Origin: Caldilineaceae bacterium
GTDB lineage: Bacteria > Chloroflexota > Anaerolineae > Caldilineales > Caldilineaceae
Reading direction: 5' to 3'
Assembly (NCBI GenBank): GCA_022842065.1
Contig: JALHQH010000011.1
Coordinates: 248,001-312,000 of the forward strand
Length of the DNA stretch: 64,000 nt
Position numbers and translations under genes: made by a program. Of the stretch, positions 16,030 through 24,749 are shown piece after piece. The notes under the pieces were generated by a model, which had not been told where the DNA came from, ran no database searches, and saw only the letters and a list, made by a program, of their open reading frames with translations. The number at the start of each line of letters is the position of its first letter. The first letter of the stretch is position 1.

Positions 16030-16475
16030 GAACGGCAATGACGCGGAATAGTAGCAACCAAAGCGAGTTGCAGAGAGCCTTTTCGGTGTAGCTAGCCTTA
16101 GCTATCTACCAGTGGTGTGAAAAAGGTAACATCGTCGGTTGTGAATGGCCCGCTGAGCCAAGCCTTGAACAATTGTTAATCGCTTGCCATTAGCAATTCA
16201 GTAGATGGTTTCGGAGACGCCACCGTTATCTGGGCGCAGGAAATCGGAAAGTAAGTTTTCCCGTTTTCGTTAGAGTGAGACTGGCGCGATCCTTGCGTTT
16301 CACGTGAGGATTTTTTTATTGGCAAGGCAAGCTGTCGTGCGCACACGGCAAGCCGTGTCAATTCCAGTCTAAACAGGGTGGCACCGCGGGTGATTTGTAA
16401 TCCCCGTCCCTGTGTATCGTTCTTTACCGGCAACCAAAGCGCTGGGAGTACGCTGCACAGGGACGGGGATTTTTG
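16030..16475 (+). promoter_or_regulatory. T-box riboswitch, tryptophan (UGG) specifier
   Basis: The leader contains the GA/AGTA K-turn-like start of Stem I (GACGCGGAATAGTAG near 16040-16054), the AGAGAGCC signature (16072-16079), GGTGTGAAAAAGG, a specifier stretch GAATGGCCC with the UGG codon at 16146-16148, and the T-box core GGGTGGCACCGCGGG at 16377-16391. A terminator follows. Uncharged tRNA-Trp would pair with UGG and with the T-box bulge, favouring the antiterminator and turning on the operon when tryptophan is short. Confidence 0.85.
16400..16474 (+). terminator. T-box attenuator terminator
   Basis: A 15-bp GC-rich stem (16400-16414 with 16456-16470) and a run of T (16471-16474). It competes with the antiterminator that contains the T-box core. 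Confidence 0.85.
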
Positions 16476-16562
16476 TTGCCTACCCTCTGCCGCGCACTAC
16501 CAGCTCAAAACTGGAATATGGATTTTTCTATTCCTACCGAGCGCAGACAAGAGGGAAGTATC

Positions 16563-18074
16563 ATGGCAGCGCACTACAAACCCACACTGGAAGAAGTTCG
16601 TAATTATGTCGGCCAGGGCAGCATCGTTGCGGTGCATCGCGAACTGCCCGCCGATCTGGAGACGCCGGTCTCCGTCTATTTGAAATTGCAAGCCGGCGGC
16701 CAATCGCCCAGCTTTTTGCTCGAATCAGTCGAGCGGGGCGAGCAGGTTGGGCGCTATAGTTTTATCGGCGTCAACCATCCCGTGACGATCAGCGCGATCG
16801 GCGACCGCGTGACGATTGGCGCGGCCGGCGGGGCCGTGCTCGAAGAGAAAATCGGCGATCCGCTCACAATTGTCAAAGAGTTGATGGCGGGGCGCAAGTC
16901 GGTGCGCCTGCCGGGCTTGCCCCTTTTTAATGGTGGCGTGGTCGGCTACTTTGGTTATGATCTGGTCCGCTTTATGGAGCGACTGCCCGAAACGGCTGAG
17001 CGCAGGCTTGACATCCCTGACCTGGTGCTGCTCTTCACTGACAACCTGGTCGTTTTTGACCATGTGCGCCACAAGCTGATTGTCATTGCCAATATGCGCA
17101 TGGCCGATGATCTGCGTGCCGCCTATGCCGATGCCATTGCGCGCATCGACAATATTATTGCCCGGCTTAATCAGCCGCTCGTCCCGCCCCAACCCAAAGT
17201 TTACAATAGTAACGCGCAATGGGTGAGCAACTTTGCCCAGCCTGAATTTGAAGAGAATGTACGCAAAGCCAAAGAGTACATCGCGGCCGGCGACATCTTC
17301 CAGGTGGTGATCAGCCAGCGCTTGAGCCGCCCGACTGATGCCGATCCCTTTACGATCTACCGGGCGCTGCGCATGCTCAACCCCTCGCCTTACATGTTCT
17401 TCTTGGACTTTAGCGGAGTGGCGGGGATTGAAGGCGACACCGTGCGCATTATCGGGGCCAGCCCGGAGATGCATGTGCGGCTGGTCAATGAGATGGCCTA
17501 TCTGCACCCGATTGCCGGCACCCGCTGGCGCGGCAAAACGCAGGAAGAGGATGATCAACTGGCCGAGGATCTGATGAACGATCCCAAAGAGCGCGCCGAA
17601 CATGTGATGTTGGTTGATCTGGGGCGCAATGATCTGGGCCGGGTCTGTGAATATGGCACGGTCAATGTGCCGACGATGATGACGATTGAGCGCTACAGCC
17701 ATGTGATGCACATTGTCAGCGATGTGCGCGGCAAAGTGCAGCCCGATCAGGATGCCTACAGCCTGCTGCGGGCCACCTTCCCGGCGGGCACGGTCAGCGG
17801 GGCACCCAAGGTGCGGGCGATGGAGATCATTGAGGAACTGGAAGGGGTGCGCCGAGGGGCCTATGCCGGTGCGGTTGGCTACATCGACTATGACGGCAAT
17901 ATGGATACCTGCATCACTATTCGCACGATTACGATGCAGGGTAATGTCTGTCATTTGCAGGCCGGCGGTGGGCTGGTTGCCGACAGCGATCCGACCTATG
18001 AGTTCAACGAGTCGATGAATAAGATGAAGGCGTTGTCGGTCGCCGTTGCCAATGCCGAAGCGGGGTTGCTCTAA
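16563..18074 (+). CDS. trpE: Anthranilate synthase component I
   Basis: 503 residues from ATG 16563, which follows GAGGGAAG; a longer frame overlaps the leader. It converts chorismate to anthranilate with TrpG. The chorismate-binding domain is typical: HPIAGTRWRGKTQEEDDQLAEDL around 315-340, DLGRNDLGRV near 353, and GTVSGAPKVRAMEIIEELE near 410. The N-terminal domain begins with the usual LPADLETPVSVYLKL, containing the residues that bind inhibitory tryptophan in this family. It is the first gene after the T-box and overlaps the next gene by one base (TAATG). Confidence 0.95.
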   Translation: MAAHYKPTLEEVRNYVGQGSIVAVHRELPADLETPVSVYLKLQAGGQSPSFLLESVERGEQVGRYSFIGVNHPVTISAIGDRVTIGAAGGAVLEEKIGDPLTIVKELMAGRKSVRLPGLPLFNGGVVGYFGYDLVRFMERLPETAERRLDIPDLVLLFTDNLVVFDHVRHKLIVIANMRMADDLRAAYADAIARIDNIIARLNQPLVPPQPKVYNSNAQWVSNFAQPEFEENVRKAKEYIAAGDIFQVVISQRLSRPTDADPFTIYRALRMLNPSPYMFFLDFSGVAGIEGDTVRIIGASPEMHVRLVNEMAYLHPIAGTRWRGKTQEEDDQLAEDLMNDPKERAEHVMLVDLGRNDLGRVCEYGTVNVPTMMTIERYSHVMHIVSDVRGKVQPDQDAYSLLRATFPAGTVSGAPKVRAMEIIEELEGVRRGAYAGAVGYIDYDGNMDTCITIRTITMQGNVCHLQAGGGLVADSDPTYEFNESMNKMKALSVAVANAEAGLL

Positions 18075-18463
18075 TGGGTCAGGTCAAGGTCTATGGCCAT
18101 CAGGCCTACCTAAACCCGATCAAACGTGTATTGTCGGATGTGATTCACGCCTGTGTGGTCGATGCCTTGCAATTTCCGCAGGATAAGCGGGCGCACCGTT
18201 TCTTTCCGTTGGCCGGTGAAGACTTTTTCTACCCGGTAGGGCGGACGGATGCTTACACGATCATCGAGATTAATCTGATCGAAGGGCGCACCGTGGAGAC
18301 CAAGAAAAAATTGATTCGCCTGCTCTTCGACCGGATTGAAGCACAACTAGGCATCACCCAACAGGATCTGGAAATTTGTCTGATCGAGTCGCCGGCCTAC
18401 AACTGGGGTTTTCGGGGGATGCATGGCGATGAAGTGAAATTGAATTACAAGATTGCTGTATAA
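18074..18463 (+). CDS. Tautomerase-family protein
   Basis: A 129-residue protein whose ATG overlaps the trpE stop by one base, so it is translationally coupled. The sequence (RVLSDVIHACVVDALQFPQDKRAHRFFPL, VETKKKLIRLLFDRIE, LEICLIESPAYNWGF) matches the tautomerase superfamily group related to 4-oxalocrotonate tautomerase. The catalytic amino-terminal proline is not evident, because position 2 is glycine; this is also true of some members of this longer subfamily. A role in the tryptophan pathway is not known. The 3' end is part of an 80-bp tandem duplication. Confidence 0.75.
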   Translation: MGQVKVYGHQAYLNPIKRVLSDVIHACVVDALQFPQDKRAHRFFPLAGEDFFYPVGRTDAYTIIEINLIEGRTVETKKKLIRLLFDRIEAQLGITQQDLEICLIESPAYNWGFRGMHGDEVKLNYKIAV

Positions 18464-18603
18464 CATGTGTAGTCTGCATCCCTAGATGCAGACGGCTGCG
18501 CATCAGGGGATGCCCAGTACACGAATACAAGATTGCTGTATAACATGTGTAGTCTGCATCCCCAGATGCAGACGGCTGCGCATCAGGGGATGCGCAGTAC
18601 ACG
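18446..18603. repeat. 80-bp tandem duplication with hairpins
   Basis: Two copies with an 80-bp period begin at 18446 and 18526. Each contains the last codons of the tautomerase gene (TACAAGATTGCTGTATAA), the hairpin GTCTGCATC...GATGCAGAC and the hairpin CTGCGCATCAGGGGATGCGCAG. The two copies differ at two or three bases. The TGCGCATC words recur at 2851 and 63335. Confidence 0.9.
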
Positions 18604-18630
18604 TCTTGCCTAAGAGAACAGGAACGAACC

Positions 18631-19692
18631 ATGAGTGCCAAAAAACGGATTTTAACGGGCGACCGGACCACCGGTAAGCTGCATCTCGGCCACTTTATCG
18701 GCAGCCATCGCCATCGCTTGGCCTTTCAGAACGAATATGAGTGTATCTTTCTGCTCGCCGACCTGCACATGTTGACGACCAAAAATGAGAAGTCCGACAT
18801 TGAAAAGACGGCCGAAAACTCGCGCGCGATTGTCCTGGATCATCTGGCGATTGGCATCGACCCGAACAATGTCACCTTCTGTTTGCAGTCGGCGATCCAC
18901 GAGACTTATGAGTTGCAACTGCTGATCAGCAGCCTGGTCACGGTCGAGCGGCTGCAACAGTTGCCGACGATCAAAGACATGGCGAATTCTGCCGGGCTAG
19001 ATCAGATTCCCTATGCCTTGCAAGGGTATCCTGTTTTGCAAGCCGCGGATATCCTGTTGCCCCGCGCCAATTTGGTCCCGGTAGGCAAAGATAACGAGAG
19101 CCATGTCGAGATTACGCGCCAGATCGCGCGACGTTTCAACAATGCCTATGGCGAAGTCTTCCCGATTCCCGATTCCTATGTGGTCGGCGGCACATTGATT
19201 GGCACCGATGGTCAGGCCAAAATGAGCAAGAGCCTGGGCAATAGCATCTCCCTCAGTGACGACACCAAGACGGTACGTCGCCAGGTGATGGGCATGTTTA
19301 CCGATCCCAACCGCATCAGCGCCGACGTGCCTGGGACGGTCGAGGGCAATCCGGTCTTTATCTATCACGACTTTTTCAACCCGAATACAGCCGAGGTCGA
19401 TGATCTTAAGACTCGCTATCGCGCCGGCCGCGTGGGCGATGTCGAAGTCAAAGAAAAGCTCTTCATCGCCCTGGAGAACTTCCTCGAACCGACGCGCGAA
19501 CGGCGGGCGCACTATGAAGCCCAGACCGGCTACGTCGATGAGTTGATCTACGAAGGTACTCTCCGTGCCCGTGAAGAGGCCAAAGCCACCATCATCGAAG
19601 TCAAGAAAGCCATGGGGCTGACCGGCACCTGGAACCGCATTAGCCGGGCCGCCGAGAAACGGCGCAAGAGTGCGGAGAAAGTCGCGGCCTAA
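18631..19692 (+). CDS. trpS: Tryptophanyl-tRNA synthetase
   Basis: 353 residues; ATG 18631 follows AACAGGAAC. A class I synthetase that charges tRNA-Trp. HLGH (HIGH-type) is at 18-21 in TGKLHLGHFIGS, and KMSKS-type AKMSKSLGN is near 196-203. Its place inside a T-box tryptophan operon makes sense: the T-box senses uncharged tRNA-Trp, which rises when this enzyme or its amino acid is short. Length is normal (330-360). The methyltransferase gene starts 4 bp after its stop. Confidence 0.95.
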   Translation: MSAKKRILTGDRTTGKLHLGHFIGSHRHRLAFQNEYECIFLLADLHMLTTKNEKSDIEKTAENSRAIVLDHLAIGIDPNNVTFCLQSAIHETYELQLLISSLVTVERLQQLPTIKDMANSAGLDQIPYALQGYPVLQAADILLPRANLVPVGKDNESHVEITRQIARRFNNAYGEVFPIPDSYVVGGTLIGTDGQAKMSKSLGNSISLSDDTKTVRRQVMGMFTDPNRISADVPGTVEGNPVFIYHDFFNPNTAEVDDLKTRYRAGRVGDVEVKEKLFIALENFLEPTRERRAHYEAQTGYVDELIYEGTLRAREEAKATIIEVKKAMGLTGTWNRISRAAEKRRKSAEKVAA

Positions 19693-19695
19693 CCC

Positions 19696-20376
19696 ATGGC
19701 GATGACACTCGACCAGATTGTACCTTGGGGGCGGTCGCTCTCTGAGTATCAACGCATGTTTGCGCTGACCGACAGGGATCTGGCCGGCACCATCCTGGGC
19801 TGTGGGGATGGGCCGGCCAGCTTCAACGCCGAGATGACCGTACTCGGCCGCACGGTTATTTCCGTTGATCCGATCTATGCCTTTAGCGTCGCGGCAATTC
19901 GGCAACGGGTACGCGAAACCTGTACCACCATTGTCGACAAGGTCAAGCTAACCCCTGCCGACTATCTGTGGACCGAGTTTCGCTACCCCGATGCCCTGGG
20001 CGCACATCGGCTGGCGACGATGGAACGTTTTCTGCTCGACTATGAAGCCGGGCGCGCGGCGGGCCGTTACCAAAATCAAGCCGTCCCCACTCTTGACTTT
20101 GCCAACCAACACTTTACCTTGGCGCTCAGCTCGCACTTTTTGTTACTGTACACCGAGCAGTTATCGCTCGATTTCCATTACGCCGCCATCCGTGAACTCT
20201 GCCGCGTCGCCCAAGAAGTGCGCATTTTCCCATTACTCGATCTGGCCTGCCAACGCTCCGCCCACATTGAGCCCTTGCAAGCCTACTTGGCCGACCTGGG
20301 CTATCAGGCCCAAATCGAAGCAGTACCCTATGAATTCCAACGCGGCGGCAATGAGATGTTGCGGATAAGAAAGTAG
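19696..20376 (+). CDS. SAM-dependent methyltransferase-like protein
   Basis: 226 residues; ATG 19696 lies 4 bp after the trpS stop. It starts TLDQIVPWGRSLSEYQRMFALT, then a nucleotide-fold motif ILGCGDGPASFNAEM with VISVDPIY, which is the class I methyltransferase SAM site. A similar family is annotated as SAM-dependent methyltransferase in cyanobacteria and Chloroflexota. The substrate is unknown. The last codons come just before a 17-copy array of TACCGATG. Confidence 0.75.
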   Translation: MAMTLDQIVPWGRSLSEYQRMFALTDRDLAGTILGCGDGPASFNAEMTVLGRTVISVDPIYAFSVAAIRQRVRETCTTIVDKVKLTPADYLWTEFRYPDALGAHRLATMERFLLDYEAGRAAGRYQNQAVPTLDFANQHFTLALSSHFLLLYTEQLSLDFHYAAIRELCRVAQEVRIFPLLDLACQRSAHIEPLQAYLADLGYQAQIEAVPYEFQRGGNEMLRIRK

Positions 20377-20377
20377 G

Positions 20378-20566
20378 TAAATCAGTAAATCAGTAAATCG
20401 GTATGAGTGTCACCTTGTACCGATGTACCGATGTACCGATGTACCGATGTACCGATGTACCGATGTACCGATGTACCGATGTACCGATGTACCGATGTAC
20501 CGATGTACCGATGTACCGATGTACCGATTTACCGATGTACCGATTTACCGATTTACCTGTCTACCG
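20378..20566. repeat. TACCGATG tandem array with inverted arm
   Basis: 17 units of the 8-mer TACCGATG (last ones TACCGATT) run from 20418 to 20553, preceded by GTAAATC...GTAAATCGGTA, which is inverted relative to it. The same words occur in the array at 44398-44672. It sits between the methyltransferase and trpG, and the ORFs across it are by-products of the repeat. Confidence 0.9.
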
Positions 20567-20593
20567 CCCACCAAACCAGAACAGGATCCACCC

Positions 20594-21172
20594 ATGATCG
20601 CAGTCATCGATAATTACGATAGTTTTACCTATAATCTCGTGCAGTTCCTTGGAGAGGTCGGTGCGCAGGATATTCGCGTTTGGCGCAACGATGCGATCGA
20701 CGTGGAAGAGCTGGCGGATCTGCACCCCACACACATTGTGATCTCGCCTGGTCCTGGCACGCCGGAACAGGACAGCGGCATTAGCAATGAGGTGATTCGT
20801 GTGTTGGGCGAGACGACGCCAATTTTGGGCGTCTGCCTGGGGCAGCAGTGTATTGGCCATGTCTTTGGGGGACGGGTAATCCGTGCCCCGCGGCTGATGC
20901 ATGGCAAGGTCAGCCCGGTTGAGCACACCGGCGTGGGCATCTTTGCCGATCTGCCCAGCCCGCTGATCGCCACCCGCTATCACAGCCTGATTGTTGACGA
21001 GCCGTTGCCCGATGTGCTCGAAGCGACTGCCTATACCGCTGAAGGGGAGTTGATGGGCTTGCGCCACAAAACCCTGCCGATCTTCGGTGTACAATTTCAT
21101 CCGGAGAGTATCCTCACCCAATATGGCCGTGAGATGTTGGCGAACTTTCTAAAGATCGAAGCTAATGGCTGA
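20594..21172 (+). CDS. trpG: Anthranilate synthase glutamine amidotransferase
   Basis: 192 residues from ATG 20594 with AGGA upstream; frames running in from the repeat array are artefacts. It is a class I glutamine amidotransferase: [15 protein letters not shown] start, oxyanion motif [10 protein letters not shown] near 51-60, nucleophile Cys81 in GVCLGQQ, and His/Glu in FHPES near 175. It supplies ammonia to TrpE. It could also serve PabB, as TrpG/PabA can be shared. It overlaps the next gene by 8 bases. Confidence 0.93.
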   Translation: MIAVIDNYDSFTYNLVQFLGEVGAQDIRVWRNDAIDVEELADLHPTHIVISPGPGTPEQDSGISNEVIRVLGETTPILGVCLGQQCIGHVFGGRVIRAPRLMHGKVSPVEHTGVGIFADLPSPLIATRYHSLIVDEPLPDVLEATAYTAEGELMGLRHKTLPIFGVQFHPESILTQYGREMLANFLKIEANG

Positions 21173-22172
21173 CTTAACCCAGGAGATCCACAGCTACCTC
21201 ACCACTTCACCCGGTAGCCACTATCTGAACCGTCCGGTGACCATGGTCGCGCACTGGGCGGGGACAGATAATCTGCTCTGGCAGGTTGACTGTGGCGGCC
21301 AGGAGGCGGTCGTCAAATATTACCTGGATGCCGGGCAGGCGCGTGGCCGGCGGCAATTTGATGGGCAGGAGCGCTTTAGCCCCTTGGGGATTGCGCCGCG
21401 GCCACTTTGGTTTGATCGTTATCCCACCGGTCTTTCGCGCCAGGTGTTGGTCTATCAGTGGTTGCCAGGTAACGTGTTTGCGCAGCCCACTGCTGGTCAA
21501 CTGGTGGGACTCGCGAGCGCGGTGGCGCAAGTCCACAGTGGCGATCCAACCGAGGTGCGCCGCTTCTCGCCCAATCCGGTCAACCTCGATTATCTGTGGC
21601 AGGTGCTCGCTGGTGGGTTGCCTGGGCTCCAGCAATGGTTGCTGGCCCAACAAGCGACAGAACTTTCTGCTGCGCTGCTAGCGCTGACCGATAATGCGGC
21701 ACAATTGATCGCTGAGGTCCTGCCGCTCTGGCAAGGGGTTGCCCCGACCCCGATCCACGGTGATCTGAAGCTGGAGAATGTCATTGATAGCTTTGGCACC
21801 GTTGTGCTGCTCGACTGGGAACAATTTGGCCTGGGTGATGCTGCCTACGATGTTGCCACTTTTCTACAAATGAGCCAAGCCGTGCTGAATGAGGAAGCGC
21901 AGGAGCTTTGGCTGGAAAGCTATCTGGCCAGCTTTGACCAGCCGGGGTTGATGGAACGGATTGGCGTTTACAGCCGCATTTTGCCTTTGCAGAGTTTAAC
22001 CTATTTGCTCCACGGTCTGCGCCAGAGCACCGGGTCCGAATTGCTGACCATCCAAGAAAACCGGCAATTTTTTCGAGAAACGCTGTTGGCCACCTGGCGA
22101 CAGAGCGCGGCTGGTTTGGGGATTGCAACCCCTGATGAACGGCTGGCCAGCAGCCTGCATCAACTGATCTGA
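21165..22172 (+). CDS. Aminoglycoside phosphotransferase-like kinase
   Basis: 335 residues; ATG 21165 overlaps the trpG end by 8 bp. It belongs to the APH/choline-kinase fold: HGDLKLEN near 199-206 is the catalytic loop and DWEQFGLGD near 219-227 the metal-binding DFG equivalent. This family phosphorylates small hydroxylated molecules; only some members give drug resistance. The substrate is unknown and there is no link to tryptophan in the known pathway. Confidence 0.8.
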   Translation: MADLTQEIHSYLTTSPGSHYLNRPVTMVAHWAGTDNLLWQVDCGGQEAVVKYYLDAGQARGRRQFDGQERFSPLGIAPRPLWFDRYPTGLSRQVLVYQWLPGNVFAQPTAGQLVGLASAVAQVHSGDPTEVRRFSPNPVNLDYLWQVLAGGLPGLQQWLLAQQATELSAALLALTDNAAQLIAEVLPLWQGVAPTPIHGDLKLENVIDSFGTVVLLDWEQFGLGDAAYDVATFLQMSQAVLNEEAQELWLESYLASFDQPGLMERIGVYSRILPLQSLTYLLHGLRQSTGSELLTIQENRQFFRETLLATWRQSAAGLGIATPDERLASSLHQLI

Positions 22173-22187
22173 ATGGCAGAAACATCC

Positions 22188-22231
22188 TTTCATTCGTCGT
22201 AGCACGGCATGCCGTGCTACGACGAATGAAA
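22188..22231. repeat. 44-bp perfect palindrome
   Basis: Completely self-complementary, centre GCATGC at 22209/22210, core GTAGCACGGCATGCCGTGCTAC. It lies between the kinase gene and trpD, so it is inside the transcribed trp operon. It may reduce read-through or act in processing; no T run follows. Confidence 0.85.
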
Positions 22232-22277
22232 ACATAGCGGGAAATTATTTCATTCCGCCCTTATAAAGGAGAGAACG

Positions 22278-23312
22278 ATGAGCCAGAGTACGATTCAACA
22301 AGCGATCCATCAGCTCTTTGAGCGCCAGCATTTGACCAGCGCCCAAGCTGATGGGGCGATGACCCAAATTATGAGCGGCGAGGCGACCGAAGCGCAGATC
22401 GGCGCGTTCCTCGCTGCGTTGCGCATGAAAGGCGAGACCGTTGACGAGATCACCGGCTGTGCCAGCGCCATGAAGCGTGCGGCGACCCAGGTCACCCCCG
22501 ATATCGGCGATGCCATGTTGCTCGATGTGGTGGGTACCGGCGGCGATGGCACCCATACCTTTAATATCAGCACCACCGCCGCCTTTGTCGTTGCCGGCCA
22601 CGGCGTCAAAGTTGCCAAACATGGCAACCGTTCGGTCAGCAGCCGCAGCGGCGCAGCGGATGTGCTCGGCGCGCTGGGTGCCAACATTCAGTTGACCGCA
22701 GCCCAATCTGCCACCTGTATCGAGGAAGTTGGCTTTACTTTTCTCTTCGCGCCGGTCTATCATCCGGCCATGCGCTTTGCAATTGGCGCGCGCCGCGAGT
22801 TGGCCGCCCGTACGATCTTCAACATCCTTGGCCCGTTGACCAATCCAGCCAACGCCACTAATCTGCTCGTCGGCACCTATGATCCACGGCTGACCGAGCC
22901 AATGGCCAAGGTGCTGGGCCAAATGGGTTGTCGCGCCGCTTTTGTGGTGCACGGGGCCGATGGGCTGGACGAATTGAGCATCACCGGCGTCAGCCAGGTC
23001 AGCCATTATCACAATGGGGAAGTGCGCAACTTTGAACTTGATCCTGCGGAGCTAGGGTTGACACGCGCCACGTTGGCCGATATCAAAGGCGGGGACGCTG
23101 CCGAAAACGCGGCCATTACGCGCGGCATCCTCAGCGGTGACTTGCATGGTCCCATGCGCGATGCCGTGCTGCTCAACGCCGGCGTGGCGCTCAGCACCGA
23201 ATGTGGTGATTTTAAGGCGGGGATTGAAGAGGCACGTGCCAGCATTGACAGTGGGGCAGCGCTGCGCGTCCTAGATGCCTTTGTTGCCAAGACGCAGAAT
23301 TTCGCGGTCTAA
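22278..23312 (+). CDS. trpD: Anthranilate phosphoribosyltransferase
   Basis: 344 residues; ATG 22278 follows AAAGGAGAG. It joins anthranilate to PRPP. Signature motifs are VVGTGGDGTHTFNISTTAA near 84-102 (PRPP site), KHGNRSVSSRSGAADVLGALG near 112-132, and the conserved FAPVYHPAM and RTIFNILGPLTNP stretches. Length is normal. Its stop overlaps the tail of a reversed HicB-like gene by 4 bp. Confidence 0.95.
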   Translation: MSQSTIQQAIHQLFERQHLTSAQADGAMTQIMSGEATEAQIGAFLAALRMKGETVDEITGCASAMKRAATQVTPDIGDAMLLDVVGTGGDGTHTFNISTTAAFVVAGHGVKVAKHGNRSVSSRSGAADVLGALGANIQLTAAQSATCIEEVGFTFLFAPVYHPAMRFAIGARRELAARTIFNILGPLTNPANATNLLVGTYDPRLTEPMAKVLGQMGCRAAFVVHGADGLDELSITGVSQVSHYHNGEVRNFELDPAELGLTRATLADIKGGDAAENAAITRGILSGDLHGPMRDAVLLNAGVALSTECGDFKAGIEEARASIDSGAALRVLDAFVAKTQNFAV

Positions 23313-23518
23313 ATTTGTGCGGCTGTCTCTTGCACTGGAATGGGTTCACCATGTTTGATCAAGCTGGTGCAGTAGGCGCGGATGGCATCGGTGGCCATGT
23401 CCCGTGCTTCTTCAAGTGTAGATCCCTCTGTAAAGCAGCCGGGCAATGCAGGAACCGTTACTAAATACTCACCTTCTGGTTGACGGTCAATAATGATGGT
23501 AAAATCGAGCTTTTGCAT
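23309..23518 (-). CDS. HicB-family antitoxin-like protein
   Basis: 69 residues from ATG 23518, with GAAAGGGA upstream; a GTG at 23542 is possible. It has the HicB fold pattern: IIIDRQPEGEYLVTVPALPGCFTEGSTLEEARDMATDAI. No HicA toxin is next to it. It lies in reverse inside the trp operon, overlapping the trpD end. It may be a solitary regulator or remnant; its partner could be elsewhere. Confidence 0.75.
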   Translation of the reverse strand: MQKLDFTIIIDRQPEGEYLVTVPALPGCFTEGSTLEEARDMATDAIRAYCTSLIKHGEPIPVQETAAQI

Positions 23519-23614
23519 AAAGTATTGGTCCCTTTCTATCACTATGTTTTGGTAACCATGTCCTGACTAATAGTATCATAAAGGAAGATAAAATGTTACT
23601 CTGAAAGGAAACCG

Positions 23615-23809
23615 ATGCATAAACGGTTGAAGATCATTGTTGAAAAACATGTGGATGGCTACGTCGCTTATCCACTTCTTGGGTTGACAGAAGTTATAAT
23701 CGGGCAAGGCGATACATATGAAGCGGCGCTGCTTGATGTTAAGTCGGCCATTGCATTTCATATCGAAACATTTGGTGACGACATACTGAATGAAGACAAA
23801 TTACGATAG
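23615..23809 (+). CDS. Second HicB-like protein
   Basis: 64 residues; ATG 23615 follows GAAAGGAAACCG. The text KRLKIIVEKHVDGYVAYPLLGLTEVIIGQGDTYEAALLDVKSAIAFHIETFGDD is typical of HicB-related antitoxins without DNA-binding tail. No toxin gene is adjacent; trpC starts 14 bp later. It is divergent from the other HicB-like gene, so the two flank a short common region, 23519-23614. Confidence 0.7.
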   Translation: MHKRLKIIVEKHVDGYVAYPLLGLTEVIIGQGDTYEAALLDVKSAIAFHIETFGDDILNEDKLR

Positions 23810-23823
23810 GCATACGAACAACT

Positions 23824-24672
23824 ATGAAACCATCAAAACTTGCGATCTCTAAACACAAAGGCGAAGTACTCGACAGCATCATGGACTGGAAGCGCGAAGA
23901 GGTGCCGAAGCAGATGCTGCTCGCTGGGTTAGCGGAAGTCAAAGCTTTTGCCCGCTTGACCCCCGACCCGCTCGATTTTGGGGGTGCGCTGGTGGCCCGG
24001 CCAGGGGCCAGCCTGATTGCCGAGGTCAAACGCGCCAGCCCTTCCAAGGGGTTGATCGCCAAAGATTGGAACCCCGAACAGATCGGCGAGACCTATGCGC
24101 GCCACGGCGCCGCCGCGATCTCCTGCTTGACTGACAGCCGCTTCTTTCAGGGTGAGTTAGCGTATCTGACCAGCATCAAGGAGCGCTTGCGCGAGATCAA
24201 CAAACTGGTGCCGGTCCTGCGCAAGGATTTTATCTATCACGAGTACCAGGTCTACGAAGCGCGCATGGCCGGGGCCGATGCCCTCTTGTTGATTGTTGCC
24301 GTCCTGAGTGACAGCGAGTTGCGCAGCCTCTATGATCTGACCTACAAACTGGGCATGCAGGTGCTGGTGGAGGTCCACACCGCCGAAGAAGTGGAGCGTG
24401 CGCTGGCGATTGACGCGCACATTATCGGCGTCAACAACCGTGACTTGCGCACTTTTCAGGTGGATATTGAAAACACGGCCCGCTTACGCGCGATGTTGCC
24501 GCCGGGTAAAATCGTGGTGGGCGAAAGTGGTATCCGTGATATCGCCGATGTACAAAAAATGGCCGCGATGGGCTGTGATGCGATCCTCGTCGGCGAAACC
24601 TTTTGCAAACTAGGCCAATATGAACGCCCGGCCAAGGTCCGCGAGTTTGTCGAGGCGGGTTTGGCAATGTAA
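23824..24672 (+). CDS. trpC: Indole-3-glycerol-phosphate synthase
   Basis: 282 residues from ATG 23824. It closes the indole ring in the tryptophan pathway. A TIM-barrel with the family motifs: LIAEVKRASPSKGLI near 62-76 (Glu and Lys of the active site), LRKDFIYHEYQV near 137-148, GVNNRDLRTF near 201-210, and VGESGIRD near 228-235. It is the last trp gene in the window; trpF, trpB and trpA were not found. A hairpin array follows immediately. Confidence 0.95.
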   Translation: MKPSKLAISKHKGEVLDSIMDWKREEVPKQMLLAGLAEVKAFARLTPDPLDFGGALVARPGASLIAEVKRASPSKGLIAKDWNPEQIGETYARHGAAAISCLTDSRFFQGELAYLTSIKERLREINKLVPVLRKDFIYHEYQVYEARMAGADALLLIVAVLSDSELRSLYDLTYKLGMQVLVEVHTAEEVERALAIDAHIIGVNNRDLRTFQVDIENTARLRAMLPPGKIVVGESGIRDIADVQKMAAMGCDAILVGETFCKLGQYERPAKVREFVEAGLAM

Positions 24673-24673
24673 G

Positions 24674-24746
24674 ACGTGAAACGTAAAACGTGATGCGTAA
24701 TATTCCCCACAAACCCATATATCACGTTTTACGTTTCACGTTTTAC
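24674..24746. repeat. GTGAAACGTAAAACG-type inverted array
   Basis: Left arm of CGTGAAACGTAAAACGTGATGCGTAA words, a short spacer and an inverted right arm ATCACGTTTTACGTTTCACG. Members of the same family lie at 28534 and 53826. It lies between the convergent trpC and S9 peptidase genes. Confidence 0.85.
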
Positions 24747-24749
24747 TGC

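Noticed and set aside
15696..16061. 121-residue minus-strand frame
   Set aside because: It lies across the trp promoter and T-box start, with no ribosome site and no family pattern.
16725..17954. 409-residue frame antisense to trpE
   Set aside because: It is a shadow of a well-supported gene caused by codon bias.
18997..19905. 302-residue frame antisense to trpS
   Set aside because: It runs across trpS and the methyltransferase, both well supported.
20418..20553. CRISPR-like array
   Set aside because: The unit is 8 bp with no unique spacers, and no cas genes are present.
20403..20613. Repetitive MYRCTDVP frames
   Set aside because: They are translations of the 8-bp array in all frames and not genes.
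22245..23012. 255-residue frame antisense to trpD
   Set aside because: Shadow of trpD; no start signal.
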